64,000 bases of DNA from Sodiomyces alkalinus F11 (taxonomy: Eukaryota; Ascomycota; Sordariomycetes; Glomerellales; Plectosphaerellaceae): assembly GCF_003711515.1 (NCBI RefSeq), contig NW_021167080.1:1757394-1821393 (forward strand), written 5' to 3'. A program made the position numbers and the translations under genes. The notes under the pieces are model-generated. The model searched no databases and was not told the DNA's origin. It was given only the letters and a program-made list of their open reading frames with translations. This document shows, in pieces, positions 11,192-22,845 of this stretch. Position 1 is the first letter of the stretch. Each line of letters starts with the position of its first letter.

Positions 11192-14100
11192 ATGTCTGAT
11201 ACGGAGAATATCACGGAGAATCCCGCAGATCAATCTGCATCCGCCACCCCAACGCCGACTCCGAAGGCTACGCCAAAAGGAAAAGGACGAGGCCGTGGTC
11301 GAAAACGTGCTGCGAACAAGAAGACCGCCGCGGCCGCTACCATTGTCGCGCCTAAAAAGGCCGTCGGTGGGCGACGCGGCCGAACCAAACAGTTCGACGA
11401 TGACAAGGTTCAGGCCTATTATGAACGTCAACGCGAGCTCAAAGCCTACTACAACGAACTCTCCCAATTCATCAAGCCCATGCTAGTTGAGCTGGCCGAA
11501 AGAGAAGTAGAAGCTCTGAAGACCGACCGCGACTTCCACAAGCGCGCCCCCGAGTACCAAGAAGTCAGAGATCAACTCAAGAAGCGCCTTGAGCATCAGA
11601 ATCACTTGTCCGAGAACCGCCGTCGGTACGACGTCGAGAACGAGATCAAACAGAACCAAGAAATCATAGCTGCACTGCATACCATCTACAAAGTAAGTTG
11701 TTTTCCCCAATCTTTTCCACCTCGATCCTGTGACAGGAAATAAATCGCCTGGCCCCTCCAACTTCTCCGTCCGTACCATGTCGTGAGGGCCTTTCGCTTA
11801 CTTGCATCCTCTCACAGAACAACTACGAAGATGCCGAGGATCGCTTCTTGGATGCACAGATTCGCTGCCTGGACTTGCTTGAGGAACTCCACGACAAGGA
11901 CCTGCCCGTCGATGTACGTCTCGAAACTTTCCCTTGCTCCTTGCTCCTTGCTCCTTGCTCCTTGCTCCTCTTTCTTTGTTCTCCTCGTTTCTTTGTTCCT
12001 TTTTTTCTTTTTCTTTCTTTTCTTTTCCTTTACTTTCCTTTCTCTCTTCCTCTTGTCCCTTTCGGCTTCTTTTTGCCGCTTCCCGCCCTTTCTTAATATC
12101 CACGGGCCCTCCGCTTCTATCATGCCCTTTGCCACAAACATCTTGTGAAGCATGTCGGTTGCTTGCTTTGTTTTGCTGCACCATACTTTGTTTGCATTAT
12201 GACTAATAATCCTCCCAGACCGTCGACGAGTCATACAACTATAAGCCCATCACAGACAAAGAGGCCAATGACTTCGGCCCTTATGAGGTATGGCATAACG
12301 GCCATCTCGTCCCATACCCACAATTGGTAGAAGGGACGGAAGCGTATGCCTTGCGGCAAGCAGCCCATGCTCGACCTGCCACTCCCACAAAACCCAAGTC
12401 TCGAACAGCCCCCAAGGCTCAGCCCAAGCGCAAGGCCAAGGATCAGCCCGACGGCCAACCTGCTGCGAAGAAGGGCAGCCAAAACACCGAATCCGAAGAC
12501 CGGCAACCCTCGGCCGATACTCCCGCCGCCGAGGTGGCCCCTGTTCAGCAGCATACCCAAGGCTTGTTGTCCGCACAGCCCAACACGAACGCGGCCGCGT
12601 CGGAAGATCAGTCGGGGGAAAGCACCCCGGCCCCTGATGAGGCGGCTACTGGCCCTATCCCTCTTAAAGACCGGGACCCGCCTCTCCCCCCGTTTGCCTC
12701 GGAACCCGACGAGTACGGATGTCGCCAGGTGAACAGAATTCCCACCAAGACGGAAATCGAGCGGGGCAAGATCATTCACAACCGCATTATCGTCCCTCCG
12801 TCATGGGAACTTGATCCCATCGAGATTGGTTACAAAGATTCGACCAACGATCCCACTCGTGCTGCTACTCTCGCCAAGCGCGGCAAGTACCTCGGAAAGA
12901 ACGGCACCAATACCTGGCATTACGATCCGATGCTGGCACGCCATGACGCCCGCACCATCCGCGAGGAAGACATGGACCAGGAGCTCGTCCAGCGGCATCG
13001 AGTCCACCCGAGATATGGATATTTCCTGCCTCGCAGCAAGAACGACGCCGAAGAGCCCAGGCCCGTCGTAGCGGGCGATAACCCGATTGTTTATATAACC
13101 CCGGAAGGCCAGACGATCCATGCTTCCCGTACCATGCTGCCCTCGAAAGTTTCCAAGGCCATTGAAGAGAAGCAAATGCAGAGACGCGTGGCCGCTTCCC
13201 TATATGCCATCTGCGCTGCCGAAGGAATTGACGCGAAAGAAATCGAGACGCCCGAGATCCGCTCCAGAATTGCCCAGAGAGAGCGGACTACTTCTACCGA
13301 ACCGCAGGAGCAGCCGGAAATGGAACCACCTTCGGAAGCGGTGCTCGCCTCGGAAGCGGTGCCCTCCTCGGAAGCGGCGCCCTCCCCGGAAGCGGTGCCC
13401 TCCCCGGAGACTATGCCCCCCTCGAGAGCGACTACCCCCTCGGAACCAATCGCCACTTCAGGGGCAGTGCCCCGCGATGAGGTTTCCGCAGCTTTTGTCC
13501 CAGCGAACGACTCTGCCGCCAATGCCGCGGCTGTAGCTTCCCTGCTAGACGCCGCCCTTTCCTCCGAACCCAGGCCCGAACTCAAGCCTGAACTCAAGCC
13601 AGCACCTATCCCGACCCCTGCCGCCGCCCCGCCACCTGTTCCTGTTGTCCCTCCGGCACCTGTTTCCGCCCCGGTTTCTGCTGTCGCCCCGGCGCCTGCT
13701 CGTCCAGCTACGCGCTCGTATGACGCCATCCGTGATATGGTCATTGAGCATGCCCCCCCCGTCCGGCCGCCGCCGAAAGCTCCGGGCACCCTGAACTTGT
13801 CCATATTAGCAGACGTGTGCAGTTCGTCCCCCCAACCGTCAGGTCAGTCTTCGAAGCTGCTGCGAGACGAGGATCCGTTGGTGGCAGTTGGGCCGGCTAA
13901 GAAGCGCCCCTGCTTCCCCCATGCCGCCGAAGACTCTTCACTACGGTCTACCATCCAGAGCGATAACCTGCCTGGCCTGAGGGAACCCCCTGTGCAGAAG
14001 CGTACCCCGAGCTTCACCGTCCCTTCCGTCGAGGATTTGGCTTTGAAACCGACGACGTACCATGACGCTCCTCATAATGGAGTCGAGAATCCCACCCGCG

Positions 14101-15008
14101 CCCGCACCCGTCACACTCGTGTTTCCGCTGCTTTTGCGGAGCAAGCGCCTGCTCGGCCTCCGATGCATCCCCACGACCTAACCCCTGCTCGACCTACAGA
14201 GATCTCTACCATGCGGCCGGCTTATACCGGATCGCCCAGAGTGCAATACCCCGCCATGGAGCCTCGAGCTGAGGTCAGTCACAGGGCACCAACTCATCCA
14301 GAGCCGTATCCCATGGCCTACAGTCACCATCACAACTCTCTCCCTCCACTGCGCACTCGACCTAGTCATACACAGGTTTCGCGTATGCCTTTTGCGAACC
14401 CCCACCACGCCCATGGTCCGCCATCTCTCCCACCTTTGCGCCCCCACCCGCACCAGTCTTTTGCCGACACCAGCAACGGCTATTATGGTCATGGCATGAG
14501 CCGCATTGGCCACGACAACACCCCGACGAGGCCGCAGCCCGGTATGGGCCATCCGTTTTCTACCATGACCCCTGGTGGTCCTGCGGTGCCGGCGCCGTCG
14601 CCTTACTCGGCTTACGCCAGCCCACAGCCTCTGGCCTCCCCTTACGCTCCAATCGCCCCATGTCCCGCACAGGGGGCCCCATCCATGATGCCGTTCGCCG
14701 CGCAGTCGATGAACCCCAACCCGGACTATGGAAGCCCCATCCGACCGAGGACAGGCAGCGCCGCCTCGACCCCTGGCAACGGGCGATATCGGGAGCTGGC
14801 ACCCGCCCCGCTGCCCGCCCACCGCCAGGGCCAACAGCAGGCCCAGGAGCTGCGGACGGTTCAATACGTCCCCGGTGAGAACATCAAGGATTATACCCCT
14901 ACAGAGCAACCGCCGGCCCGTGGACCGCAGGTTGTCCGGTCGTGGAACCAATATTCCCACAAGTCAAATAGGAGCCTTGGAGGTCAGGAGCGTCGCGAAT
15001 CCAACTAG
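11192..15008 (+). CDS. Unnamed large protein, basic N-terminus, helical region and disordered tail
   Basis: Exons 11192-11692, 11818-11913 and 12219-15008 give 1128 residues; both introns are phase 0. I do not recognise the family. The start is the first ATG in frame. Seen: an N-terminal region of about 60 residues rich in Gly-Arg-Lys with an AT-hook-like GRGRGRKR; a highly charged, probably coiled-coil stretch (about 65-200) with YYNELSQFIKPMLVELAEREVEAL-type heptads and LDLLEELHDKDLPVD; a moderately conserved-looking block around GTNTWHYDPMLARHD and VHPRYGYFLP; then more than 600 residues rich in Pro, Ala, Ser and His with an EAVPS-type repeat. Exon 2 joins the helical region without a break, which supports the splicing. 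The composition suggests a nuclear, chromatin-associated scaffold, but that is inference. Confidence 0.85.
11934..11968. repeat. Tandem 7-bp repeat in an intron
   Basis: Five head-to-tail copies of ttgctcc lie just after the donor of intron 2 (11914-12218) of the 11.2-kb gene. The rest of that intron is a long T/C-rich tract. Confidence 0.95.
13331..13440. repeat. Coding 15-bp minisatellite (EAVPS-type repeat)
   Basis: Imperfect tandem units resembling ccctcggaagcggtg encode repeated SEAVP/SPEAVP pentapeptides in the disordered tail of the 11.2-kb gene. The unit is a multiple of three, so copy-number change keeps the frame. Confidence 0.85.
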
Positions 15009-16047
15009 AAGGGGGAATTGACGACGGCTCGTCCGTCCCAAGTGGCAGGGGTGAATATTACGACAGTGAAGAAGGGGTCGAAATCGCGGTATGGCCTTCG
15101 GGCCATAAATCCTAAGGATCTTCATTGAGTACATGAATTTCGCCGTGTCCTCAAATGGTCACGACATGCGAAGGAACGGAACAGAGAAGAACCCAGCGTT
15201 TTTGTTTTCTGCATATTTTGTTTTGCCACTTTCTGGTTTATTTTTCGCCCTCGGTCAATTGAAGAAGACCGCGACACCATTTGTACTATAGACGGGAGTT
15301 TCGTGGGGTGGGGGATTTTTTTCTTTTTTGGTTGGATGATAGAGAGACGAAACCCCTTCAGGCTAAGGGGCAAAAGGGTAATGGAGAGCGGACAGAACAT
15401 GAGAGAGGCATTCGTGCATGTATGTACATCATGGAAACAAGAGGGATAAAAATAGGGCAGGCATTTTGACGATTTGGAAACATGCTGCGAGCAATCCTCA
15501 GTGCATTAATTGATACTATTGCTACATGAAGCGTTGTGAAATACCAGTAATATGATGAAGAAGGAGAGTTGCTTTGACATCAGTCAAGAGTGAGGAATAC
15601 CGCCACCGTGGTGTGGTGAGGATATTCGGACTGGGTATTTCTTCTTTTTTTTTTTTGTCTTTGTATTTTTGCAACGAGAGCGCCGGGCCCTCCCTTCGGC
15701 ACATCATGTTTCTAGGAGCTAGAAAAGACTAGAGTAGGATATAATTACACACAGCACATTGTGTCCTCCCCCTGCTACTTTATTTTATTGTAGGCTGCGT
15801 TTACTTTTATTCCCATCCGACCCTTCCATACGCCCGCCATGTATGAAGCCTTCGTTGCTGAGTCGCAGTAATCCGGTGTTTCATAGCCAAAGGCCGCCGT
15901 TTGGTGGTCGTCAGTACCAGCCGATCCCGCGGAGGGAAAAAACATGGCGCGAATGAAGAGCAATAGAAGCAGCAATAGTAATAACAATCGTGGCCTCGCC
16001 GGCGCTTCCAAGCCGGACGGAGGGTCCACATTCATCGACGGGCAATA
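15009..16047. other. Convergent intergenic region
   Basis: This holds the 3' regions of the 11.2-kb gene and AOS1, with a T run near 15643-15656. I see no gene in it. Confidence 0.6.
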
Positions 16048-17576
16048 TCAGATTGGAGTGGCGTCGGAATCCACCATGGCGCCGTTACCCATGGCGACGG
16101 AAAAGAGTTCCTTACCCAGGGGACCGGGGGGATGCAAGGGGAAAACGGCGGCCTCCATGGTGTTGCCGTCGAATATGACCGTATTTTGGATGGGCTGTTG
16201 GGTCTGGCCGAGGACGTTGATGACGTCCTGGGCCAGCTGGCCGCCGATGAGGGCGGTGACGGGGGCGATCTCGCTGCCGAGGTTCTGGAGGAAGCTGCGG
16301 AGGAACTCGGAGCGGAGGGTCTCGGAGGGGAGGCCGAGCTGGGCGTGCTGGGCGGTGGCGAGCTTGGTGAAGAGGGCGAGGTCCTCGTTGGTGTGGCTGG
16401 GGAGGCGGCCGGCGTGGAGGGACTGGAACTGCCAGAGGGCGCGGAGGCAGGAGAGGGCGGGCGGGACGGCCTTGCGGCGGCGGGGGCTGCGGGCGATGTC
16501 GTCCGGGAGCTGGGCGGCTTCGGAGGAGAGGTACCAGGTGGAGTAGAGCTCGCGCTTGGTGACGGACTCGACGGTCTTGCCGGCGCGCTCGGTCTTGGTC
16601 TGGACGTCGACGACGGCGCGGGTGCGCGACTCGGGCCCGATCTTGGTGGCGATGTTGCTGAGCTCGCGCTCGATGACGTAGTCGTGCTCGATGAGGTCGG
16701 CGAAGATGAAGCCGTAGAAGCCGTGGGTGCCGGCGGCGTAGAAGGGTTCCTGGTGGAGCCGGGTGGCGGTGTTGATGATGTTGAGCGGGGCCGGGTCGAG
16801 GTCGGTGGCGATGACGAGGTCGAAGGAGGAGAAGTAGCTGGTGCCCTTGGCTTCGACGCGGTCCGGGTCGGCGTGGACGGCCACGCGCGGGTTCAGCCTC
16901 TGGACGGCGGGGGCGGCGGCGACGGCGCGGTTCTGGCCGACGTGGTTCTCCTCGGCGGAGAGGAAGAACTGGGATCCCAGATTGAATTCGGTGACGACGT
17001 CGCCGTCGAGGATGGTCAGTGAGCCGATGCCGGCGAGGACGAGGTTCTTGGCGACTTCGTTTCCCAGGGCCTTCATGGTGATGAGGAGGACGTTGGCCCT
17101 TCTAATTTTCTCCTGGGCCTGCATGCCCCAGAGGCGAATCTGGCGGTCATACAGAGCAATTTCATCTGAGATAGCAGGTTAGCCAACGATGCATGCATGT
17201 CAAAAAGCTGAGATGCAGATGGGATGGGCTCACCTGCACTGATGCCGTCATTGACCACGGCAGGGGCGGCGGCGGCGGCAGACGTAATGACTGGCACAGC
17301 ATCATTGCTTGCTGGCGTAGGATTTTGAGCAGATGGAAGAGACTGTTGGGACATGAAGGCCTCGCCGGTAGGAAGCATGCCCGGAAGGACTTCGGGAACG
17401 GCGCCTGGCGCGACTTCTTGAAGGGCTTCCGGTAGGACCTGGTCCATGGGAGCCGGGTGTGGGTGTGACGGGATGGCCAATGCCGGTCCGATGGCAGCCG
17501 GAGTAGCAGCTACCGAGGGAGTATCATGTTCCTGTTCCTGTTCCTGGTAATCTTGACGCGGAGCCTGGTTCTCCAT
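16048..17576 (-). CDS. AOS1: SUMO-activating enzyme subunit Aos1
   Basis: Two exons on the minus strand, 17576-17234 and 17165-16048, give 486 residues; the 68-bp intron joins GIS-A to DEIALYDRQIRLWG, the hallmark start of the E1 adenylation fold. With its partner Uba2, Aos1 activates SUMO using ATP in the nucleus. Seen: RQIRLWGMQAQEKIRRANVLL, the nucleotide-binding LAGIGSLTILDGD, the NLGSQFFL block, and GTHGFYGFIFADL. It has no catalytic cysteine, as expected because that residue is on Uba2. The first about 114 residues are a Gln/Ala/Pro-rich extension absent from the shorter yeast protein. The chosen ATG is the first in this frame. The C-terminal IGGQLAQDVINVLGQTQQPIQN block matches the family end. 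Confidence 0.95.
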
Positions 17577-18715
17577 GATGAATTGGTCCAGGTGGTGGAA
17601 AGATGGAGAGAAGAACAAGAGAAAGGTACTTTTTTACTTTTTGTTGGGGCTTGCTAAAGTTGAAGCTCAAGGGGATCTGTCGCGATTGTGATTGGGCAGG
17701 TCATGGTAACATGTCGGTGTAGGTCGATGGTTCCTCCTTGTTTGGGAAACAAACGAAGTCGGTCGTTGACCCGGTCCGTGCGCCTACCTGTTTGGTTTTA
17801 GTTGAGCGAGCCACCTTGTCGGACTTGCTGCGCCACGGGTCCTGCCGTGATACTGTATCTTGCCCACTTCCCACACTTTCCCGTTCCGTACCTAATGACT
17901 ACTTCGTATGATATCTCCCACCGTGCGGAGTACTGTTTAGGGACCTCGTTCAAGCTGCCGTCTCAGTTGTTTTAACGACGAATGTCTCTCAAAAGGCGTT
18001 CAAGGCTTATGGGCTTGGGTTACCTTGTGCGGGACAAGTCGTGAAGAGACCCAGGTATGTCGTAGTAGCTGTGTATTTGTCTTCTCCTTCTTTTACCTAC
18101 CTAAGGTACTTCGTAGTATCTGTACCTTACTTCATAAGGTACGGAGGCACCTTCTCATTCCAGCACCCCATATCGGAAATAAAGTTGCCTGTGGACGGTA
18201 CCTTTCAACGTACCTTAGGTATTCATTGCTCACAGTAACGAACCTAACACCTAAGGTAGGCTCACTGTGTGTGTCACGTCACATGGGCTTACCTTATCCA
18301 TACCTTACGTACCCCTCTCTTTTGTCCCCGACATACGTCCAGCTCCATTTTCGTTCCCTCTGCACACTTTCTATCCGTGCTTTGTAGGTAGCAAGGCATT
18401 TCGACGAAAAAGGCCACGACCTCTTCAAACGAATAGACCCTTTCAAACATTCTCTTTCTACCTTTCGACTTCATACTTACCAGAAGCCCCGACCGACTGG
18501 CCCTTCGATCCGAGGACCGCTAGTCCTTTGTGGTCGTCGACCTTCTGCGCCCAAATATCGAGGAGGGGATCCTTCCGTTAGCAATGTGGCCCGTCCTATG
18601 CCCTTGGACTCAAGTCTCGGCATAAAGCTGGTCACTACAATAGTCTTTGAACGCACATCGGCCTGGCTCCCTTGACAACACAAACACACATAGTTGGGCT
18701 TGGGGGAAGCCAAGG
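17577..18715. promoter_or_regulatory. Divergent promoter region rich in TAAGGTA/GGTACC elements
   Basis: This space separates AOS1 (-) from the 18.7-kb gene (+). Between about 18095 and 18320 there are many ACCTTAGGT, TAAGGTA and GGTACC words, including a perfect hairpin at 18122-18142. I see no gene in it. Confidence 0.5.
18122..18142. repeat. Perfect hairpin: 8-bp arms, 5-nt loop
   Basis: GTACCTTA, a five-base loop CTTCA, then TAAGGTAC. The 14 bases acttcataaggtac (18129-18142) recur exactly at 24432-24445 in another intergenic region, where they also sit in an inverted repeat. Confidence 0.85.
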
Positions 18716-20784
18716 ATGCCGACTCGGGGCGCCGGCCATTCGATTTACGATTCTACTCGGCGAACCCTTCAAGAATCAGCAGTTTCTCAAGACGACGATT
18801 TCCCGCCCTTCTCTTCCGGCCACAGACTCCCGCCTCGGAGATCTTGGGCGAGAAATAGGGATCTTGACGTGCACCCTGAGACTTCTTCGATATCAACAGC
18901 AGTCTCCCAGCTTCGTCGTCGAGTGGTTGACCGCCTAGCCGCCATACGAGACTCCGAATTCGCATCGAACCCACACAACCCAGCAAACCGCCCAGGAGAG
19001 TCTCCGAATCACTACCTTCAGAGTAGAACCCGTCAGCTGGCCGATTGGGATCTCCAAGCTGAGTACGAAGAGTTGCTGCGCGACTTTCAAATTTCCGACC
19101 CTAGCCTCTTCACCCCCTCGACTTTCAGCACCCTTCGCTTCCTCGAGCAGGAACGACAGTTTGCGCGCAGCGTGGCACAGGCGAACCATTTGGTATCCGG
19201 CAGGAGAGATACCCCGATAAGCAACGGCAGCAATACCGGCAACAGTAACAGCAACTACGACAGCCCCGACCGCAGGCGCCTCGCCATGCCTTTCTCATTC
19301 AACGACGAGCAGGATCGCCGGCGTCATTCACGTCCCAACGGCGCTGCCGCCAGAACCCCCCATCGGTCGACGGCTCCCCCAGCTGGTGACGGGGATGACG
19401 ACCTTGGCTTTGCCGGCTTGGGCGCCGGCGATCCCTTTCGGAACGCATTAGAGCGCCTGCCACAAAACGCCTTCTCGCCCTTCTCGCCGCCGCCTTATGC
19501 CTCTAACCTGTCTCTGTCGCACTTCAACGTGTCGTCGTCGGGCACAGGCACAAGCCTGCGACCGCACGAACATGCGGAAGATAACTACCGGGCAAAACGT
19601 CGCAAAATCGAGTCGGACCGGATCGCCCCGACTTTCAAGGGTTTCCGGTACGGACGATACGGCCAGGTCGAGCCCGGGGACTTGACTATGGAGATTGTAA
19701 GTTGCGATGGCGGCCTGTTCTCGAACGGGTCGTCCTACACTTACGAGAACATCCTCAAAAACGACAAGTCGGTATACTGCACCAAGTCGAGCCGGTGCAA
19801 CATAGTGTTGCGGCACCAAGGGGCAACTTCCTTTTGTCTCAAAGAGCTGATCATCAAGGCCCCCGGCTCGGGCAACTACTCCTCGCCGTATGTACAGACG
19901 GTTCTCCTTTCATTCTTGTCAGCTGAATCTCGCTAATGGGATTTTTTTTTATCGAAACGGCCAGTGTACGGGAGGGCATGGTGTTCGTTGCGATGAACCA
20001 AGATGACCTCTTGACCCGCACAGCGCAGTATCAGATTCCGTATGCGCCACCGAAATACAGCAGGGACCATCGTCCGCTGGCTCCCATCATCTCCATCCGC
20101 CACAACGAGGACGGGACGGTGGTTACCCGAACATCCAGCCGTAGCAGGAGGGTGTTCCGCATGGGGGGAGACGACGATGACGATGACGAGGAGGACGACG
20201 TGGGGACGGCGCAGATCCCCCCGGAGTTCTCCACTGACGGGTCTCCGTTCAACGTGACGACAGTGTGTAGCGATGACGAGAGCGACGGGGGAAACCCCCG
20301 GGCGGGCATCCATCGGCGGGCCCCGAACAGGATCGGGGCCCTGCCCTTTGAGAGCGACAGCAGCGACGATGGCAACTCGATCGGTCACGATGAGTACGGA
20401 TTTGACGACGTGTGGGCGCCAGCGTCGCGGCGCGGAGGGACGCGAAACATGACGCTCGCCGAGGCACTGAGGACGTACCCAGGCACGACGACGGCGACTG
20501 CGACTACGACTGCGGCCGCGACGGCGGCCACGACCACGACCACGGCCACACAAGATATACCGAGAGCGGGCGGCAGGTGCGAGCTGATGGCGCCGCACGC
20601 CAAGTTTTACATCGAGAAGGACAAGAGCAAGTGCACCATCCGGTTCGACCCCCCAGTATCGGGGCGGTTCATCCTGCTGAAGATGTGGAGCCCCAACCGG
20701 GAGGGCAGTAACATTGACATCCAGGCCGTTATTGCCAAGGGCTTTGCGGGTCCGAGGTATTTTCCTTCGGTCGAGCTTCGGTGA
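18716..20784 (+). CDS. Unnamed protein with a split, possibly discoidin-like fold
   Basis: Exons 18716-19887 and 19965-20784 give 663 residues; the intron is phase 2 and joins NYSSP to VREGMVFVAM. The start is the first ATG in frame. The N-terminal half is Arg/Ser/Asn-rich and looks disordered. A well-ordered block follows (about 310-410): DLTMEIVSCDGG, YENILKNDKSVYCTKSSRCNIVLRHQG, and LKELIIKAPGSGNYSSPVREGMVFVAM. Then comes about 180 residues of acidic and Thr/Ala-rich insert, including a long Asp/Glu run and a Thr-Ala repeat. A second ordered block closes the protein: APHAKFYIEKDKSKCTIRF, RFILLKMWSPN and NIDIQAVIAKGFAGPRYFPS. The two blocks read like halves of one beta-sandwich of the F5/8-type C kind. 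I do not recognise a named family; the fold is inference. Confidence 0.85.
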
Positions 20785-21654
20785 CTTTTTTCTTTTCTTT
20801 TTATTTCTTTGTCGCACGAAAGATGGTATGGTAACATGGTTATGGGTTGGGGAATTATCTCGTCATACGTCTCATCGCACAGGGCGATTTGACTGCCTCC
20901 TCATCCGCAGTGAGAGTGGCAGGGGAGGGAGTTTTCTAACTACGACTGGGTGATGCCTATGAGACGACTATATTATCTCTACGGAGTACACGGCATCGGT
21001 TAAGGATGAGCGAATGACGGACGGTTGGCGTTATGGGCGTTTTGAGGTGATGGCAGGCATAGTTCTTCGCATGGCCTATCCATATACTTAGGTCACGAAT
21101 GATAGCTGACATCGCATGGTGTCATTCTACGAATATCTATTGCTTTTCCTTTTTTTTTTTTTTGCCCTTTCTTTTTTGGTGATGTTTCCAGTCATATGAT
21201 GCTGTGTGTGTGTTGGAGTGAGCTCAACAGATGTTATCTCCGAGGAAAAGAACAGTGCAATAAAATAAAATAAAATAAAATAAAATGAAGAATCGAGTGG
21301 AAGAAAGATTAAGATCGGAGAAATCAAACAATAAAAGAAAACGCGCCGAAAAAGAAAAAAAAGAGAGAAGGAAAAAAAAAAAAAAAAAAAAAAAAACTAG
21401 AGTGTTTTTCATTAGATTTTACTCTATTCCTGGCCAAACCAGAGACGCCGGTGGTGTTGACTCTCACGAGTTAGTCGAGTAAGTACCTTATTGGAGCACC
21501 TCGGAGTAAAATCCAATAAACAATTCAACATTAAACACCTAACCAGATTTTCCCATTGCTCGGGAACAGCGCAACAAACCCAAACGACAGAAGAGAGGCC
21601 GTTCGACGTTACAAAAGCACGAAAGAAAAGACGAAAGGCCCCATACTCGTCGAA
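20785..21654. other. Intergenic region between the 18.7-kb gene and DHFR
   Basis: It holds a TACGGAGTA nonamer (20980-20988), a T run near 21151-21164, an AAATA tandem repeat (21259-21286) and an A run near 21374-21395. No gene is seen. Confidence 0.6.
21259..21286. repeat. AAATA tandem repeat
   Basis: About five head-to-tail copies of aaata/taaaa, 370 bases upstream of the DHFR start codon, in non-coding DNA. Confidence 0.95.
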
Positions 21655-22463
21655 ATGACACCTTCGGCAGCCCCGGCGGCTGCGCTGGAGCTCACCCTCA
21701 TCGTAGCCGCCACGCGGTCCATGGGCATCGGGTTCAACGGCGGACTGCCCTGGACGGGCCTCAAGAAGGAAATGGCCTACTTTGCCCGCGTCACCAAGCG
21801 TCTTTCACCTCAGGTACACCCTTTTCCCTTTTCCCTTTTCCCTTTTGCCTGCTCGCCTTCTTCCTAGCTTCATCCTCCTTTCGACATAAACTGACACCAT
21901 TTTTACCTCCTTTGTTCTTCTATTCATACTAGGCACCCTCTGGCGCAATGAACGCCGTCATCATGGGACGCAAAACCTGGGACAGCATCCCCGAGCGATT
22001 CCGGCCCTTGAAGGACCGGCTCAATGTCGTGATAAGCCGTTCGCACCCCGATCTCGGCACCGCGTCCTCGGGCGCCACCGCCACCGCCACCGCCGCCGCG
22101 ACGGAACCGGTGCGCGTGGCGTCCCTCGATGCGGCCATCGCGTATCTCTCCTCCGCGGAGCGCCCCCCCGTGGGGAAGGTGTTCGTCATCGGCGGGGCGC
22201 AGATTTATGCCGCCGCTCTGAGGACGGCGTATGCGAAGCGGGTGTTGCTGACCAGCGTGCTGGAGCCCGAGTTTGGGTGTGATGTTTTCTTTCCTTTGGG
22301 GTTGGGGGGGGGATTGGAATCTGAGGTCAAGGGGTGGGCGAAGAGGGAGAAGGCCGCGCTGGATGCGTGGGTGGGTGAGGAGGTCCAGGAGGGTGTGCAG
22401 GAGGAGAACGGCACGCGCTATGAGTTCCAGATGTGGGAGGCTACGGAGAGCAATTACAACTAG
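21655..22463 (+). CDS. DFR1: Dihydrofolate reductase
   Basis: Exons 21655-21813 and 21933-22463, a phase 0 intron of 119 bp, give 229 residues. The enzyme reduces dihydrofolate to tetrahydrofolate with NADPH, feeding thymidylate and purine synthesis. Seen: [21 protein letters not shown]; the substrate-site acidic residue in LKKEMAYF; the cofactor motif [28 protein letters not shown]; and [14 protein letters not shown] followed by a C-terminal beta hairpin ending YEFQMWEA. A Ser/Ala/Thr-rich insert ([15 protein letters not shown]) sits after ISRSHPDL, and [11 protein letters not shown] adds a second loop, so it is somewhat longer than the yeast enzyme (about 211). The ATG is the first that precedes the conserved start. 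Confidence 0.97.
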
Positions 22464-22845
22464 ATGTCGATTTGTCTGAGAACATATGGAGTGGTGGGTA
22501 AGTAAACTTTTATGATTGCTACTTTTTTTTTTTTTTTTTTTTTCGTTTTCTTCTTCTTTTATGGCGGCCTTTCCTCTTCCACGGTTCAGTGCATATCCTC
22601 CTGCAGTGATGGGAGCGCTCAGCTCCTCGTCGTACATGGTAGATGGGAAAGACGAATATGCCCAGCCGATGACCAACCAACCCCTTTTGTTATCATACAT
22701 GAAAATGGTACAGTCTAATATGGCTTTACAAGATGTGTGTCCACATACACACGTACACAGATTATCTTTCATCAGTCAGACCATCCGCCTCCACATCAAC
22801 CATCTCACAGGCCAGCCAATCCCCACATGATCGCGAGATTCTCGC
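22464..22845. other. Convergent intergenic region DHFR/CBP3
   Basis: Short 3' spacer with a T run near 22523-22543. Nothing else is seen. Confidence 0.6.

Noticed and set aside
16132..17022. Long open frame on the + strand, 296 codons
   Set aside because: It lies antisense to AOS1 and is a Gly/Glu/Val-rich shadow of a GC-rich coding frame with no domain.
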